Assembly: GCF_002741015.1 (NCBI RefSeq)
Contig: NZ_CP016616.1
Span: forward strand, 5,048,501 to 5,112,500
DNA length: 64,000 nt
Direction of reading: 5' to 3'
Source of the DNA: Microvirga ossetica
GTDB taxonomy: Bacteria > Pseudomonadota > Alphaproteobacteria > Rhizobiales > Beijerinckiaceae
Positions 53,095 to 60,455 of the stretch are shown here, piece by piece. Every line of letters begins with the position of its first letter. Position 1 is the stretch's first letter. The translations under genes were made by a program, and so were the position numbers. Under the pieces are notes generated by a model, which saw only the letters and a program-made list of their open reading frames with translations, was not told the origin of the DNA and ran no database searches.

Positions 53095-54258
53095 ATGCGG
53101 GGAGCATCTCAGGTTGATTGCATAGAGGTATCCGATCGACTGCATGAGGTTCTCGTGAGGCAAGTTGATGGCACCGAATGTCTGACGGCAGGCGACAGCC
53201 GGTCACCAAGCCAGTTGCCCCAGACTGTCCCGGCAGCAATCGGGCGAACGGTGCCGCCGGGCTACATTCACCTCGGTGTCGCCAAGGAAATCGTGCCGAC
53301 GCTCCGCGGATTCGGCGTCGATCCCGAGCCGGTCATCCGGGAGGCCGGACTCGATCCACGCCTGTTCGACGATGCGATGAGCGTGATCCCATTCGCCGCT
53401 CTGGGCCGGCTATACACCCTATGCGTGACCCGCACGGCCTGCGTGCATTTCGGGCTCCTGGTCGGCCAGCGGGCGAGCATCCTGTCGCTGGGCCTTGTCG
53501 GGCGCCTGATGCAGCACTCGCACACCGTCGGCGATGCCTTGCGTGCGCTCGTCTCGAACCTGAGTACTCAGGATCGGGCGGTCGTCCCTGCGCTGACGAG
53601 CCGTGACGGCACAGCCTTGCTCACGTTTGCGGCCTACCAGGCGGATAGTGGGAGCGGGACGCAAATCCTCGATGCGGCCCTGGGCGTGACAGTCAACATC
53701 CTGCGGACTTTGTGTGGATCGAGCTGGAACCCGACCGAGGTTTTGTTGCTCCGGGTCGCTCCTCCGGATGCCGAGCCTTACCGGCGCCACTTCCGTGCCC
53801 CGGTGCGGTTCAACCAGGAGATTGCCGCCATCGTCCTGCCGGCCCGCGACCTGGACATCCGGGTTGCCCGGGCCGATCCCATGATGCGTGCGCTGCTGCA
53901 GGAGCGGATTCAGCAGCTGAAGAGCGCGCAAGGTTCCGAATTCTCGGACGACATTCGGCGGTTGCTGCGCACGCGGCTGACGAGCAATCATTGCTCGGCC
54001 GATGACATCGCCCATTTGCTCACGATGCACCGGCGCACGCTGAGCCGCCGCCTGAAAGGCAGCGGCATAGGCTACAGGGCGATCACGAACGAGATCCGGT
54101 TCGAGATTGCGCGGCAACTGCTGACGGACACCCAGGTCCCGTTTGCTCAGATCGCAGCCGCCCTCGGCTATTCCGAAGCGAGCGCCTTCACCCGCGCCTT
54201 CCGGCGCTGGTCGGGCCAGACGCCGACCGCCTGGCGGACCGAAGGCCATCATGAGTGA
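53095..54258 (+). CDS. AraC-family regulator, OruR-type, paralogue (387 aa)
   Basis: Sensing domain at about residues 55-245 (IHLGVAKEIVPTLRGFGVDP, HFGLLVGQRASILSLGLVGR), then the double HTH (ADDIAHLLTMHRRTLSRRL, IAAALGYSEASAFTRAFRRW). Same layout as the regulator at 23337, with the HTH most alike. The start at 53095 has no good ribosome binding site; the true start may be further in, since similarity to the paralogue begins near residue 40. Ligand unknown. Candidate partner of the 21-bp repeat sites. Confidence 0.88.
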   Translation: MRGASQVDCIEVSDRLHEVLVRQVDGTECLTAGDSRSPSQLPQTVPAAIGRTVPPGYIHLGVAKEIVPTLRGFGVDPEPVIREAGLDPRLFDDAMSVIPFAALGRLYTLCVTRTACVHFGLLVGQRASILSLGLVGRLMQHSHTVGDALRALVSNLSTQDRAVVPALTSRDGTALLTFAAYQADSGSGTQILDAALGVTVNILRTLCGSSWNPTEVLLLRVAPPDAEPYRRHFRAPVRFNQEIAAIVLPARDLDIRVARADPMMRALLQERIQQLKSAQGSEFSDDIRRLLRTRLTSNHCSADDIAHLLTMHRRTLSRRLKGSGIGYRAITNEIRFEIARQLLTDTQVPFAQIAAALGYSEASAFTRAFRRWSGQTPTAWRTEGHHE

Positions 54259-54367
54259 CGTTCAGGCAGCCTAAACGGTGAAAAGATTGTCCGCGTCGGG
54301 CATGCATGGGACTTCGCCCGGACCTGCGGCGCAGGAGTGCCGTGGCCCTCTGGGTCCGCACGATGCG

Positions 54368-54544
54368 CTAACGCGGAAGCCCGCGCATGGTCATCGCCGC
54401 TCCTCCGAAAGTGTCGTTGCGGATCGCGGGTGCCTGATAGGCTTGAGACGAGACGTAGTTCGGCGGGTGGGCCTGGGACTCCGACCCGGAGACGCAGCCC
54501 GTCAGGACAGCGCTGGCCGCAAGTGCGACGATGATCAACTTCAT
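54368..54544 (-). CDS. small lipoprotein (58 aa)
   Basis: ATG at 54544 preceded by AAGGAGGTTCC, an ideal ribosome binding site. MKLIIVALAASAVLTGCVSG has a lipobox LTGC, so Cys17 would be lipidated. The mature part ends FGGAAMTMRGLPR. Entericidin-sized, but not clearly related. Convergent with the AraC gene. Confidence 0.75.
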   Translation of the reverse strand: MKLIIVALAASAVLTGCVSGSESQAHPPNYVSSQAYQAPAIRNDTFGGAAMTMRGLPR

Positions 54545-54649
54545 GGAACCTCCTTGATCTGCTGATGGGTCACCCGAACTTCTTGCCCAGATGTCCGTCG
54601 GCCGTAACCTGACCGAAGCGCCAGGCCAGTGAGTGTGGCAGGCTGACCG

Positions 54650-54793
54650 TCATCGACGATCCCGCCGCCTTTGTCCCGAGGTATCCTCCTCGTTTTCGCC
54701 GGCCGACCCGTCGGGTTCTGCCCGGACGAGCGCCACTGCGGACAGGCCGACGGCGAAACCGAGCGGCACGCTCATCATGAGCAGCCCGAGCAT
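54650..54793 (-). CDS. small membrane or exported protein (47 aa)
   Basis: ATG at 54793 after ACGGAGAAGGGTC. Reads MLGLLMMSVPLGFAVGLSAV and a short acidic/basic tail (SAGENEEDTSGQRRRDRR). One hydrophobic helix without a clear cleavage site, so a small inner-membrane protein is likely. Site 10 lies 110 bases upstream. Confidence 0.6.
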   Translation of the reverse strand: MLGLLMMSVPLGFAVGLSAVALVRAEPDGSAGENEEDTSGQRRRDRR

Positions 54794-55341
54794 GACCCTT
54801 CTCCGTGAAAGAGTCCCGTCCGAGAGATCCGAACGGGGCGCGCTGGCGAAGGCCTCTGGTGCCCTCTAAGCGTGAATCATGCCTCCTCCGGAGAGGGAGC
54901 GCTTGACCGATCGAGACAGCCGCTTAACTCTTCGGGACAATCGGCTTTTCGCGGAGGGATTTCACCAGCTTTCCGAGATCACCCGTTGATCGCTGATCCC
55001 ACCACGGGAGCGCCGCGTGTCGCGGAAGGTCTGGGGCCATCTTCAGAGGGCACGCTGTTGAGAGTTCAGCCCGATGGAGCCGAGCGCCGCTACCTGGTTT
55101 GCGTTTCCTCCCCGCCGTACGCAGATCAACCGTTGAGGTGAGTTGCGAGAGGTTGCAACGGAGGGCGGGCTGTCATCCTTGGCCTTCATCATCCTCAAGC
55201 TCCGAGGCCGGCTCGCCGCGTGGCTCGACATCCCTTGCCCATCGCCGGTATCTTGCCGACAGTATGAACCTCAGGTTCGATGATAGGGGCAAAGACGAGA
55301 AGAGGGCCGCCTTGAGGGATGGCCGGTCAGGGAGTAGGCAC
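54794..55341. other. divergent gap with site 10
   Basis: 548 bases between the small membrane protein gene (minus) and D-lactate dehydrogenase (plus). Apart from site 10, no gene or clear structure is seen. Confidence 0.4.
54903..54944 (+). promoter_or_regulatory. 21-bp direct-repeat operator-like site (site 10)
   Basis: Units TTGACCGATCGAGACAGCC and TTAACTCTTCGGGACAATC start at 54903 and 54924. Halves are TGAC-N6-AGACA and TAAC-N6-GGACA. It points away from the gene at 54793. Confidence 0.7.
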
Positions 55342-56331
55342 ATGCGGATCGCGATGTTCAGTGTCCAGCGTTACGAACGCGTGCTGCTGGATGAAGCGAA
55401 CCTTCATCATGGGCATGATCTCGTCTTCTTCGATACGCTGCTTGGACCGGAGACGGTCTCCCTTGCGGCTGGATTTCCGGCTGTCAGTGTCTTCGTCAAC
55501 GACATCGTCGATGCCGGTGTGCTGAAACACCTCGCCGCGGGTGGGACGAAACTCGTTGCGACGCGCTCCACCGGCTTCAATCAGATCGACCTGCAGGCGG
55601 CGGGACAACTCGGCATCAAGGTCGTTCGCGTTACCGATTATTCCCCAAATTCGATAGCCGAGTTTGCGGTCGGTCTGCTTCTCGCGCTCAACCGCAAGAT
55701 CCCGCGAGCCTACAATCGGACCCGGGAGGGCAATTTCTCACTCGATGGCCTGATGGGCTTCGACCTCGTCAATCGGACCGTGGCGGTGATCGGTACTGGC
55801 AAGATCGGCAGGATCTTCGCCCGGATCATGGCCGGCTTCGGATGCAATCTGATCGGCTTTGATGTCCATCGTTCACCGGAGTTCGAAGCGATCGGCGGCC
55901 GATATGTGGATGCGAGCGGGATTGAGGATGCAGACGTCGTCTCCCTCCATTGTCCGCTGACGCCCGACACCTACCATATCGTCAACGCACAAGCGCTCGC
56001 CCGCATGAAGAGGGGCGCGCTGCTGATCAACACGAGCCGCGGCGGCCTTGTCGACACAGAGGCGGCGATCGAGGCGCTCAAGTCCGGTCAGCTTGGCGGC
56101 ATCGCCATCGATGTCTATGAGCAGGAAGCTGGCCTCTTCTTCAGGGACCTGTCGAGCACCGTTATCCCGGATGATGTGATTCAGCGCCTCGTGTCGTTCC
56201 CGAATGCGATTGTCACCGGACATCAGGCGTTCCTCACGCGCGAAGCACTGAGCACGATCCTTGAGACGACCCTTGCCAGCATCTCGGACTTCGCGGCGGG
56301 CCGACCCCTCGCGAACGAAATCAAGCTGTGA
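55342..56331 (+). CDS. ldhA: D-lactate dehydrogenase (fermentative type, 329 aa)
   Basis: The ATG at 55342 follows GGGAGTAGGCAC and gives 329 residues, the length of E. coli LdhA. NAD-binding GTGKIG at 151-156 within VIGTGKIGRIFARIMAGFGC, catalytic Arg in INTSRGGLVDT, Glu in DVYEQEAGLFF, and His in VTGHQAFLTREA. VTDYSPNSIAEFAVGLLLAL is the usual hinge segment. It reduces pyruvate to D-lactate with NADH in the cytoplasm. No neighbouring partner genes. Confidence 0.9.
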   Translation: MRIAMFSVQRYERVLLDEANLHHGHDLVFFDTLLGPETVSLAAGFPAVSVFVNDIVDAGVLKHLAAGGTKLVATRSTGFNQIDLQAAGQLGIKVVRVTDYSPNSIAEFAVGLLLALNRKIPRAYNRTREGNFSLDGLMGFDLVNRTVAVIGTGKIGRIFARIMAGFGCNLIGFDVHRSPEFEAIGGRYVDASGIEDADVVSLHCPLTPDTYHIVNAQALARMKRGALLINTSRGGLVDTEAAIEALKSGQLGGIAIDVYEQEAGLFFRDLSSTVIPDDVIQRLVSFPNAIVTGHQAFLTREALSTILETTLASISDFAAGRPLANEIKL

Positions 56332-56549
56332 CCTTTCAAGTCCTCGGCCGGCGTTAAGGAATGATGCCATTTTTGGCATTTCGTTCTCCACGAGGAAGCC
56401 CCCGAGGGTTTTCATGTAGAGGTTGCTGAGCAACCCTCTGGGCTCCTCGGGCCATGGTCGCAGGTGGACCGTCGTGGTATAACTTGTTGGCCTGGTGCGA
56501 TTTGATGCACACGCAAGGACGGCTCATCACTCTCTCGAGGAGTTCTGAC

Positions 56550-56780
56550 ATGAGCGAAATCGTCAACTCAAAAGTAATCTCCCGTCGAAGTGTTCTTACT
56601 CTCGTGGGGTGGGCGGCCGCCCTCGGCCTCGCAGCGCCTGCTGCGGTATTGACTGCGTCAAATGCTGAGGCTCAGACCTCCGGCATGGAGCGGCGCGGAG
56701 AACGGCGTACAGGTCGGCACGTCCGGCGTCAGGATCGGCGCACCGGACGCACGGAGCGGCGTGAGGAGCGCCGTAACTGA
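56550..56780 (+). CDS. exported Arg-rich small protein (76 aa)
   Basis: Starts after GAGGAGTTCTGAC. N-terminus VISRRSVLTLVGWAAALGLA has a twin Arg, so Tat export is possible, with cleavage near NAEAQ. The mature ~34 residues are almost only Arg, Glu, Gly, Thr (RRGERRTGRHVRRQDRRTGR). Highly cationic; could bind nucleic acid or envelope anions. Similar Tat/Arg-rich short proteins occur in rhizobia without known role. Confidence 0.7.
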   Translation: MSEIVNSKVISRRSVLTLVGWAAALGLAAPAAVLTASNAEAQTSGMERRGERRTGRHVRRQDRRTGRTERREERRN

Positions 56781-57115
56781 GCGAGAAGGCTCTCCGTAAA
56801 GAGCGTTCCATACGGCATTCAGCGAAACGGCTCGACGTGAGGGTCAGCCGTTGGGTGTCGGCTTGCGCCAAATTCAGAACAGCCTGACCATTAGCGTGGG
56901 TTGGCCCAAATTGTCACGACTTTGTCCCGTACGATCAAGCAGGAGCTTTGTGCCGGGTTAGATTGACCAAAGCTTGATCGTGAGGCTACCGAGGGAAAAT
57001 CGGATGCTGTCGTGGCATCTTCCGATCTTGCTGCACTGAAGGTAATCATGTCTCGCCTCGTGTAGACGCAGTCAATCACGAGAGCGCGGAATTCGTTAGC
57101 TGTAAGGAGGAATCT
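56781..57115. other. gap with site 11
   Basis: 335 bases; only the direct-repeat site at 56897-56938 is recognised. Confidence 0.4.
56897..56938 (-). promoter_or_regulatory. 21-bp direct-repeat operator-like site (site 11)
   Basis: On the minus strand units start TTGATCGTACGGGACAAAG (56938) and GTGACAATTTGGGCCAACC (56917). Halves fit TGAT-N6-GGACA and TGAC-N6-GGCCA. It is 178 bases upstream of the gene at 57116 and points away from it. Confidence 0.75.
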
Positions 57116-57541
57116 ATGAGGATGCTAAGCATTGTTGCGAGTGCAGGCTTCATCGCTCTCAGTGGACTTGGAGGTGCGCAAGCGCAAACCGCTCCTGTCC
57201 AGGGCACGCCTGGATCTCCCTTCCCCTATGCAACTCCTAACGAAATCCAGGTCATCAACGGTGTTCCTTGCCGCACGATGTATGATCGGCAGTTCAAAAC
57301 TCGCGTTCCCATCGCATGCGCCGGCGACGTCGCTGTCCGCCGGGTCGATGTGACCACAACCGGTAGTGCTGCGACCGGAGTTCCCATTTCCGGCACGCCC
57401 GGATCTCTTTTCCCCTACGCCCGTCCTGAAGAGATTCGGATGATCAACGGGGTTCCATGCCGCACGATGTATGATCGGCAGTTGGGCACCCGGATACCTG
57501 TTGCATGCGCCGGAAATGTCGCGGTCCGCAGGGTCAATTGA
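57116..57541 (+). CDS. exported protein made of two tandem repeats (141 aa)
   Basis: Strong AAGGAGGAATCT before the ATG. Signal peptide LSIVASAGFIALSGLGGAQA. Two copies of a ~50-residue unit follow: GTPGSPFPYATPNEIQVING plus VPCRTMYDRQFKTRVPIACA, then GTPGSLFPYARPEEIRMING plus VPCRTMYDRQLGTRIPVACA. Each unit has two cysteines, likely one disulfide. Internal duplication is recent enough to be obvious. Family unknown; periplasmic or secreted. Confidence 0.8.
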   Translation: MRMLSIVASAGFIALSGLGGAQAQTAPVQGTPGSPFPYATPNEIQVINGVPCRTMYDRQFKTRVPIACAGDVAVRRVDVTTTGSAATGVPISGTPGSLFPYARPEEIRMINGVPCRTMYDRQLGTRIPVACAGNVAVRRVN

Positions 57542-57569
57542 TCAAAGAGGGCAGACGCTTGCCTGAGTA

Positions 57570-57603
57570 GGCTTTGGTCCAAGGCCCTCAAGGGGCCAAA
57601 GCC
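57570..57603. other. hairpin before the duplicate exported gene
   Basis: GGCTTTGG (57570-57577) pairs with CCAAAGCC (57596-57603) and the interior can extend the stem. It lies about 50 bases before the ATG at 57653; could be a weak terminator of the previous gene or a leader structure. Confidence 0.4.
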
Positions 57604-57652
57604 TGCGCAGTCTTCTCGCTCTTGAACGGAAGAGCAGTCTATGGAGGCGGAT

Positions 57653-57910
57653 ATGAAACTCCTGATCGCGTTGTCGGCACTCATGGCCGGGTTCGTTGCC
57701 GCAAGCACCGAAGAGGCCCGCGCCGTGGTTTACTGCCAATATGTCAATTATCCTGTCGGCTGCGCCGTCAGACCTGGTGTCGTGCTGCGGCCGCGGCCGG
57801 TCGCGCGTGCTGCCGTGGCGACCCCGGGCGTCGGAGCACCAGGTGTCGGAGTACGGGCGGGAACACCGATGAACCGCGGCGGTCCGGTCAACCGCGCGGG
57901 CAGGCGTTGA
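57653..57910 (+). CDS. small exported Pro/Val/Gly-rich protein, copy 2 (85 aa)
   Basis: GGAGG six bases before the ATG. MKLLIALSALMAGFVAASTE, then the same YCQYVNYPVGC segment and PGVGAPGVGV tail as the gene at 2002, with one inserted Ala and about three substitutions. The Shine-Dalgarno region (TGGAGGCGGAT/C) is also kept. The upstream inverted-repeat element of copy 1 is absent here. Confidence 0.75.
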   Translation: MKLLIALSALMAGFVAASTEEARAVVYCQYVNYPVGCAVRPGVVLRPRPVARAAVATPGVGAPGVGVRAGTPMNRGGPVNRAGRR

Positions 57911-57991
57911 GATGCTCTGTTCTGACGTGTCTCGCGACGACCGGGCCTCCCCGATCGTCCGCAAACTCGTCTCAGATTGTTTGAGTCCGCT

Positions 57992-59149
57992 ATGCGCATA
58001 TCGGGTGCAAGATATCGTGGAACGGCGCGAGGGCCAAAATCGGTGGACCTGAACGCGCCAACCATCGGCGACGCGCGCGAGCCCTCGACCATGATCGACA
58101 CCGCGCTTCGCATCGGCTTGGTGGCCATCCTGGTTTACGCCTGCGCCAGGATCGTGCTGCCTTTTGCTTTTATCCTGATTTGGTCTGCGATCCTCGGAGT
58201 GATGCTGTATCCGCTGCACCTTCGTCTGGCCACCTGGCTTGGGGATCGGGGGGCGGCATTGCTGATAGGGCTGATCGGCGTCGCGGTGATATTGGGGCCG
58301 ATGGTTGTCGTGGTGACGTCGCTCGCGACTTCGCTCTATTCCTTGATATCGAGCGTGCAGAGCCAGGATTTGACATTGCCGCCGCCGCCGCTGTGGCTCG
58401 ATGGCACGCCGCTGGTCGGCAAGAAGCTGACCGAGATCTGGACTCTCGTCGCCACCAACCTTCCCGCGGCCCTCACGAAATACGGACACCTGATGAGCGG
58501 CCCCCTGGCATGGGTCGCGTCGTTCGCCGGCGGCTTGGCCCTCGCCGAACTATCGTTCGTTCTTTCATTCGCGATCGCCACCGTGCTCGTCGTTTATGGC
58601 CGAAGCGCCACCGACTTCGCGCGACGCTTGCTGGAACGCGTCACCGGAAGCAAGGAGCGCGGGGCGCAGCTGCTCACGCTGACGACGGCCACGATCCGCG
58701 GCGTGGCACTGGGGGTGATTGGCGTGGCGCTGATCCAATCGACGCTTTTAGGAGCCGGCTTCTTTGCCATCGGCCTTCAGGCCGCCGGCCCTCTGACGCT
58801 TATCGCACTTCTGCTGGGAATCATGCAGGTGCCGTTGATTTTGCTGACGCTGCCTGTCGTCGGCTACGTCTTCGCCACTGAATCAACGCAGGCCGCAGTC
58901 ATCTTTCTGATCTGGAACGTTATCGTTGGTCTCAGCGACAATATCCTGAGGCCATTGATGCTCGGCCGCGGGGTGGAAGTGCCCATGCCCGTCATTCTGA
59001 TGGGTGTCATCGGCGGCATGATTGTCGATGGACTTGTCGGCCTCTTTGTCGGGCCTGTAATTCTCGCCGTCAGTTATGTGCTGCTGCTGGAATGGCTGCG
59101 GCAACACCCGGTCAAAGGCCGACATCGCGGTGACGAGCCGGCATCATGA
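57992..59149 (+). CDS. AI-2E family transporter-like membrane protein (385 aa)
   Basis: Starts at 57977 (TTG), 57992 (ATG) or 58043 (GTG) are all possible. Membrane segments: VAILVYACARIVLPFAFILI, LLIGLIGVAVILGPMVVVVT, a long loop, FVLSFAIATVLVVYG, then the conserved end GIMQVPLILLTLPVVGYVFA, DNILRPLMLGRGVEVPMPVI, MGVIGGMIVDGLVGLFVGPV. This is the AI-2E/PerM family of up to eight helices. Despite the name, few members move autoinducer-2; some are Na+/H+ antiporters. Substrate unknown. Confidence 0.85.
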   Translation: MRISGARYRGTARGPKSVDLNAPTIGDAREPSTMIDTALRIGLVAILVYACARIVLPFAFILIWSAILGVMLYPLHLRLATWLGDRGAALLIGLIGVAVILGPMVVVVTSLATSLYSLISSVQSQDLTLPPPPLWLDGTPLVGKKLTEIWTLVATNLPAALTKYGHLMSGPLAWVASFAGGLALAELSFVLSFAIATVLVVYGRSATDFARRLLERVTGSKERGAQLLTLTTATIRGVALGVIGVALIQSTLLGAGFFAIGLQAAGPLTLIALLLGIMQVPLILLTLPVVGYVFATESTQAAVIFLIWNVIVGLSDNILRPLMLGRGVEVPMPVILMGVIGGMIVDGLVGLFVGPVILAVSYVLLLEWLRQHPVKGRHRGDEPAS

Positions 59150-59317
59150 TTGCGTCTGCCGCTCCAGCGAATCCACCCGATTTACCGTAATCATGGTCCA
59201 AATATATTCACGTGTAATATAGATGCGATTTCGGAAAGTATTCATAGCGGTTGCGATAGCAAATTTCTTGCTCCAATCTTCTAAGCCAAATAACGCGGAC
59301 ATCAGGGGGACAGACTG

Positions 59318-60430
59318 ATGCATGGCATGCCCGCGCGGCGGATGAGCCGGGTGCCGCTCAAACCCGACGTGAACCGAACCGTGCGGTCGTTTGCCTTCAT
59401 CGCCTGTCTGTCGGCCATGGCCGACCCGTTTGGCGCGCTGGGTCCGACATCGGCTCTTGCGCAGGCGACCGAGACGTTGGAGGCATCCCGCGCCAGGAAG
59501 GCGCAAAAGGGCAGATCGAGTGTGCCGCGGACTGCTCCTCCGCCACCTGCCAGCACGCGCGACGAGGATCTGGCCGCGGCCCCTCCGACGTTTTATTCGC
59601 TGAGCCAACTGGGCGATCATCTCTCCTCCGTGCGATGGGAACTCGCCGCCGTCGGCGCCGGCCTCGTCGCGATCGGGCTCCGGGACTGGGATTGGGGCGG
59701 CTCCGAATTCCAGTTCATCGAGGAGGGATGGTTCGCGAAGAACACGCCGCATGGCGGGATGGACAAGATCGGCCACTCCTTCTCGACCTATGTCATCGCC
59801 GACATCCTGACGGACCGGATCCGGGCCAACGCATCCAATCCGGCAGGTGCCCCGATCACGGGCGCGCTCGTCGCCTTCGGCATCATGGGGCTGGGCGAGG
59901 CCGTGGACGGGTTTACGGGCAAGCATCGCTTCTCGCGCGAGGACATTGTCGCGAACGGTGTCGGTGCAGCCTTCGCCATCCTGCGGAATTCGATCCCTGG
60001 CTTGCGGGAGAAGCTTGACTGGCGGCTGATGTACACGCCGGCGAGCTTTGAGCGGCCCGGCATCACAGCGTCGGAGGAATCCGGCATCCTTCCGCCCTAC
60101 CAACGCCAGCGCTACATCATGGCCTTGAAAGGCAGCGGGTTCGAGACGCTCAAGAACACACCTCTGCGTTACGCCGAACTGCACGCCGGCTTCGATGCGC
60201 GCGGCTTTGAGCCGGACGAGCGCAGACTCGGCTATCCGATCGAGCGGACGTTCTATGTCGGGGTCGGCCTGAACCTCAACGAAGTCCTCTTTGGACCGGG
60301 GTCCGTTCCGAACTTCCGGAAATACAAGGACACGCTCCCGGCCTGGGCCGTCCAGAAGACGTTCGAATACCTTCAGGTGCCTTACACGGCGGCCTATGCC
60401 GGCCATCGCTTCTCGACGATCCGCAGGTAA
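59318..60430 (+). CDS. DUF2279 (YfiM-like) exported protein (370 aa)
   Basis: Preceded by GGGGGACAGACTG. Long N-terminus with a hydrophobic stretch (SFAFIACLSAMADPFGALG) and a Pro-rich linker (TAPPPPAS). The DUF2279/YfiM core at about residues 130-240 has GGMDKIGHSFSTYVIADIL and GFTGKHRFSREDIVANGVGA, then the tail FYVGVGLNLNEVLFG. Members sit in the envelope; function not established. Confidence 0.8.
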   Translation: MHGMPARRMSRVPLKPDVNRTVRSFAFIACLSAMADPFGALGPTSALAQATETLEASRARKAQKGRSSVPRTAPPPPASTRDEDLAAAPPTFYSLSQLGDHLSSVRWELAAVGAGLVAIGLRDWDWGGSEFQFIEEGWFAKNTPHGGMDKIGHSFSTYVIADILTDRIRANASNPAGAPITGALVAFGIMGLGEAVDGFTGKHRFSREDIVANGVGAAFAILRNSIPGLREKLDWRLMYTPASFERPGITASEESGILPPYQRQRYIMALKGSGFETLKNTPLRYAELHAGFDARGFEPDERRLGYPIERTFYVGVGLNLNEVLFGPGSVPNFRKYKDTLPAWAVQKTFEYLQVPYTAAYAGHRFSTIRR

Positions 60431-60455
60431 CCGGGCGCACGGGCCGAATGCCGGA

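Noticed and set aside
59150..59321. Reverse open frame of about 58 codons in AT-rich DNA before the DUF2279 gene
   Set aside because: Unusual composition, no ribosome binding site, overlaps the DUF2279 start.
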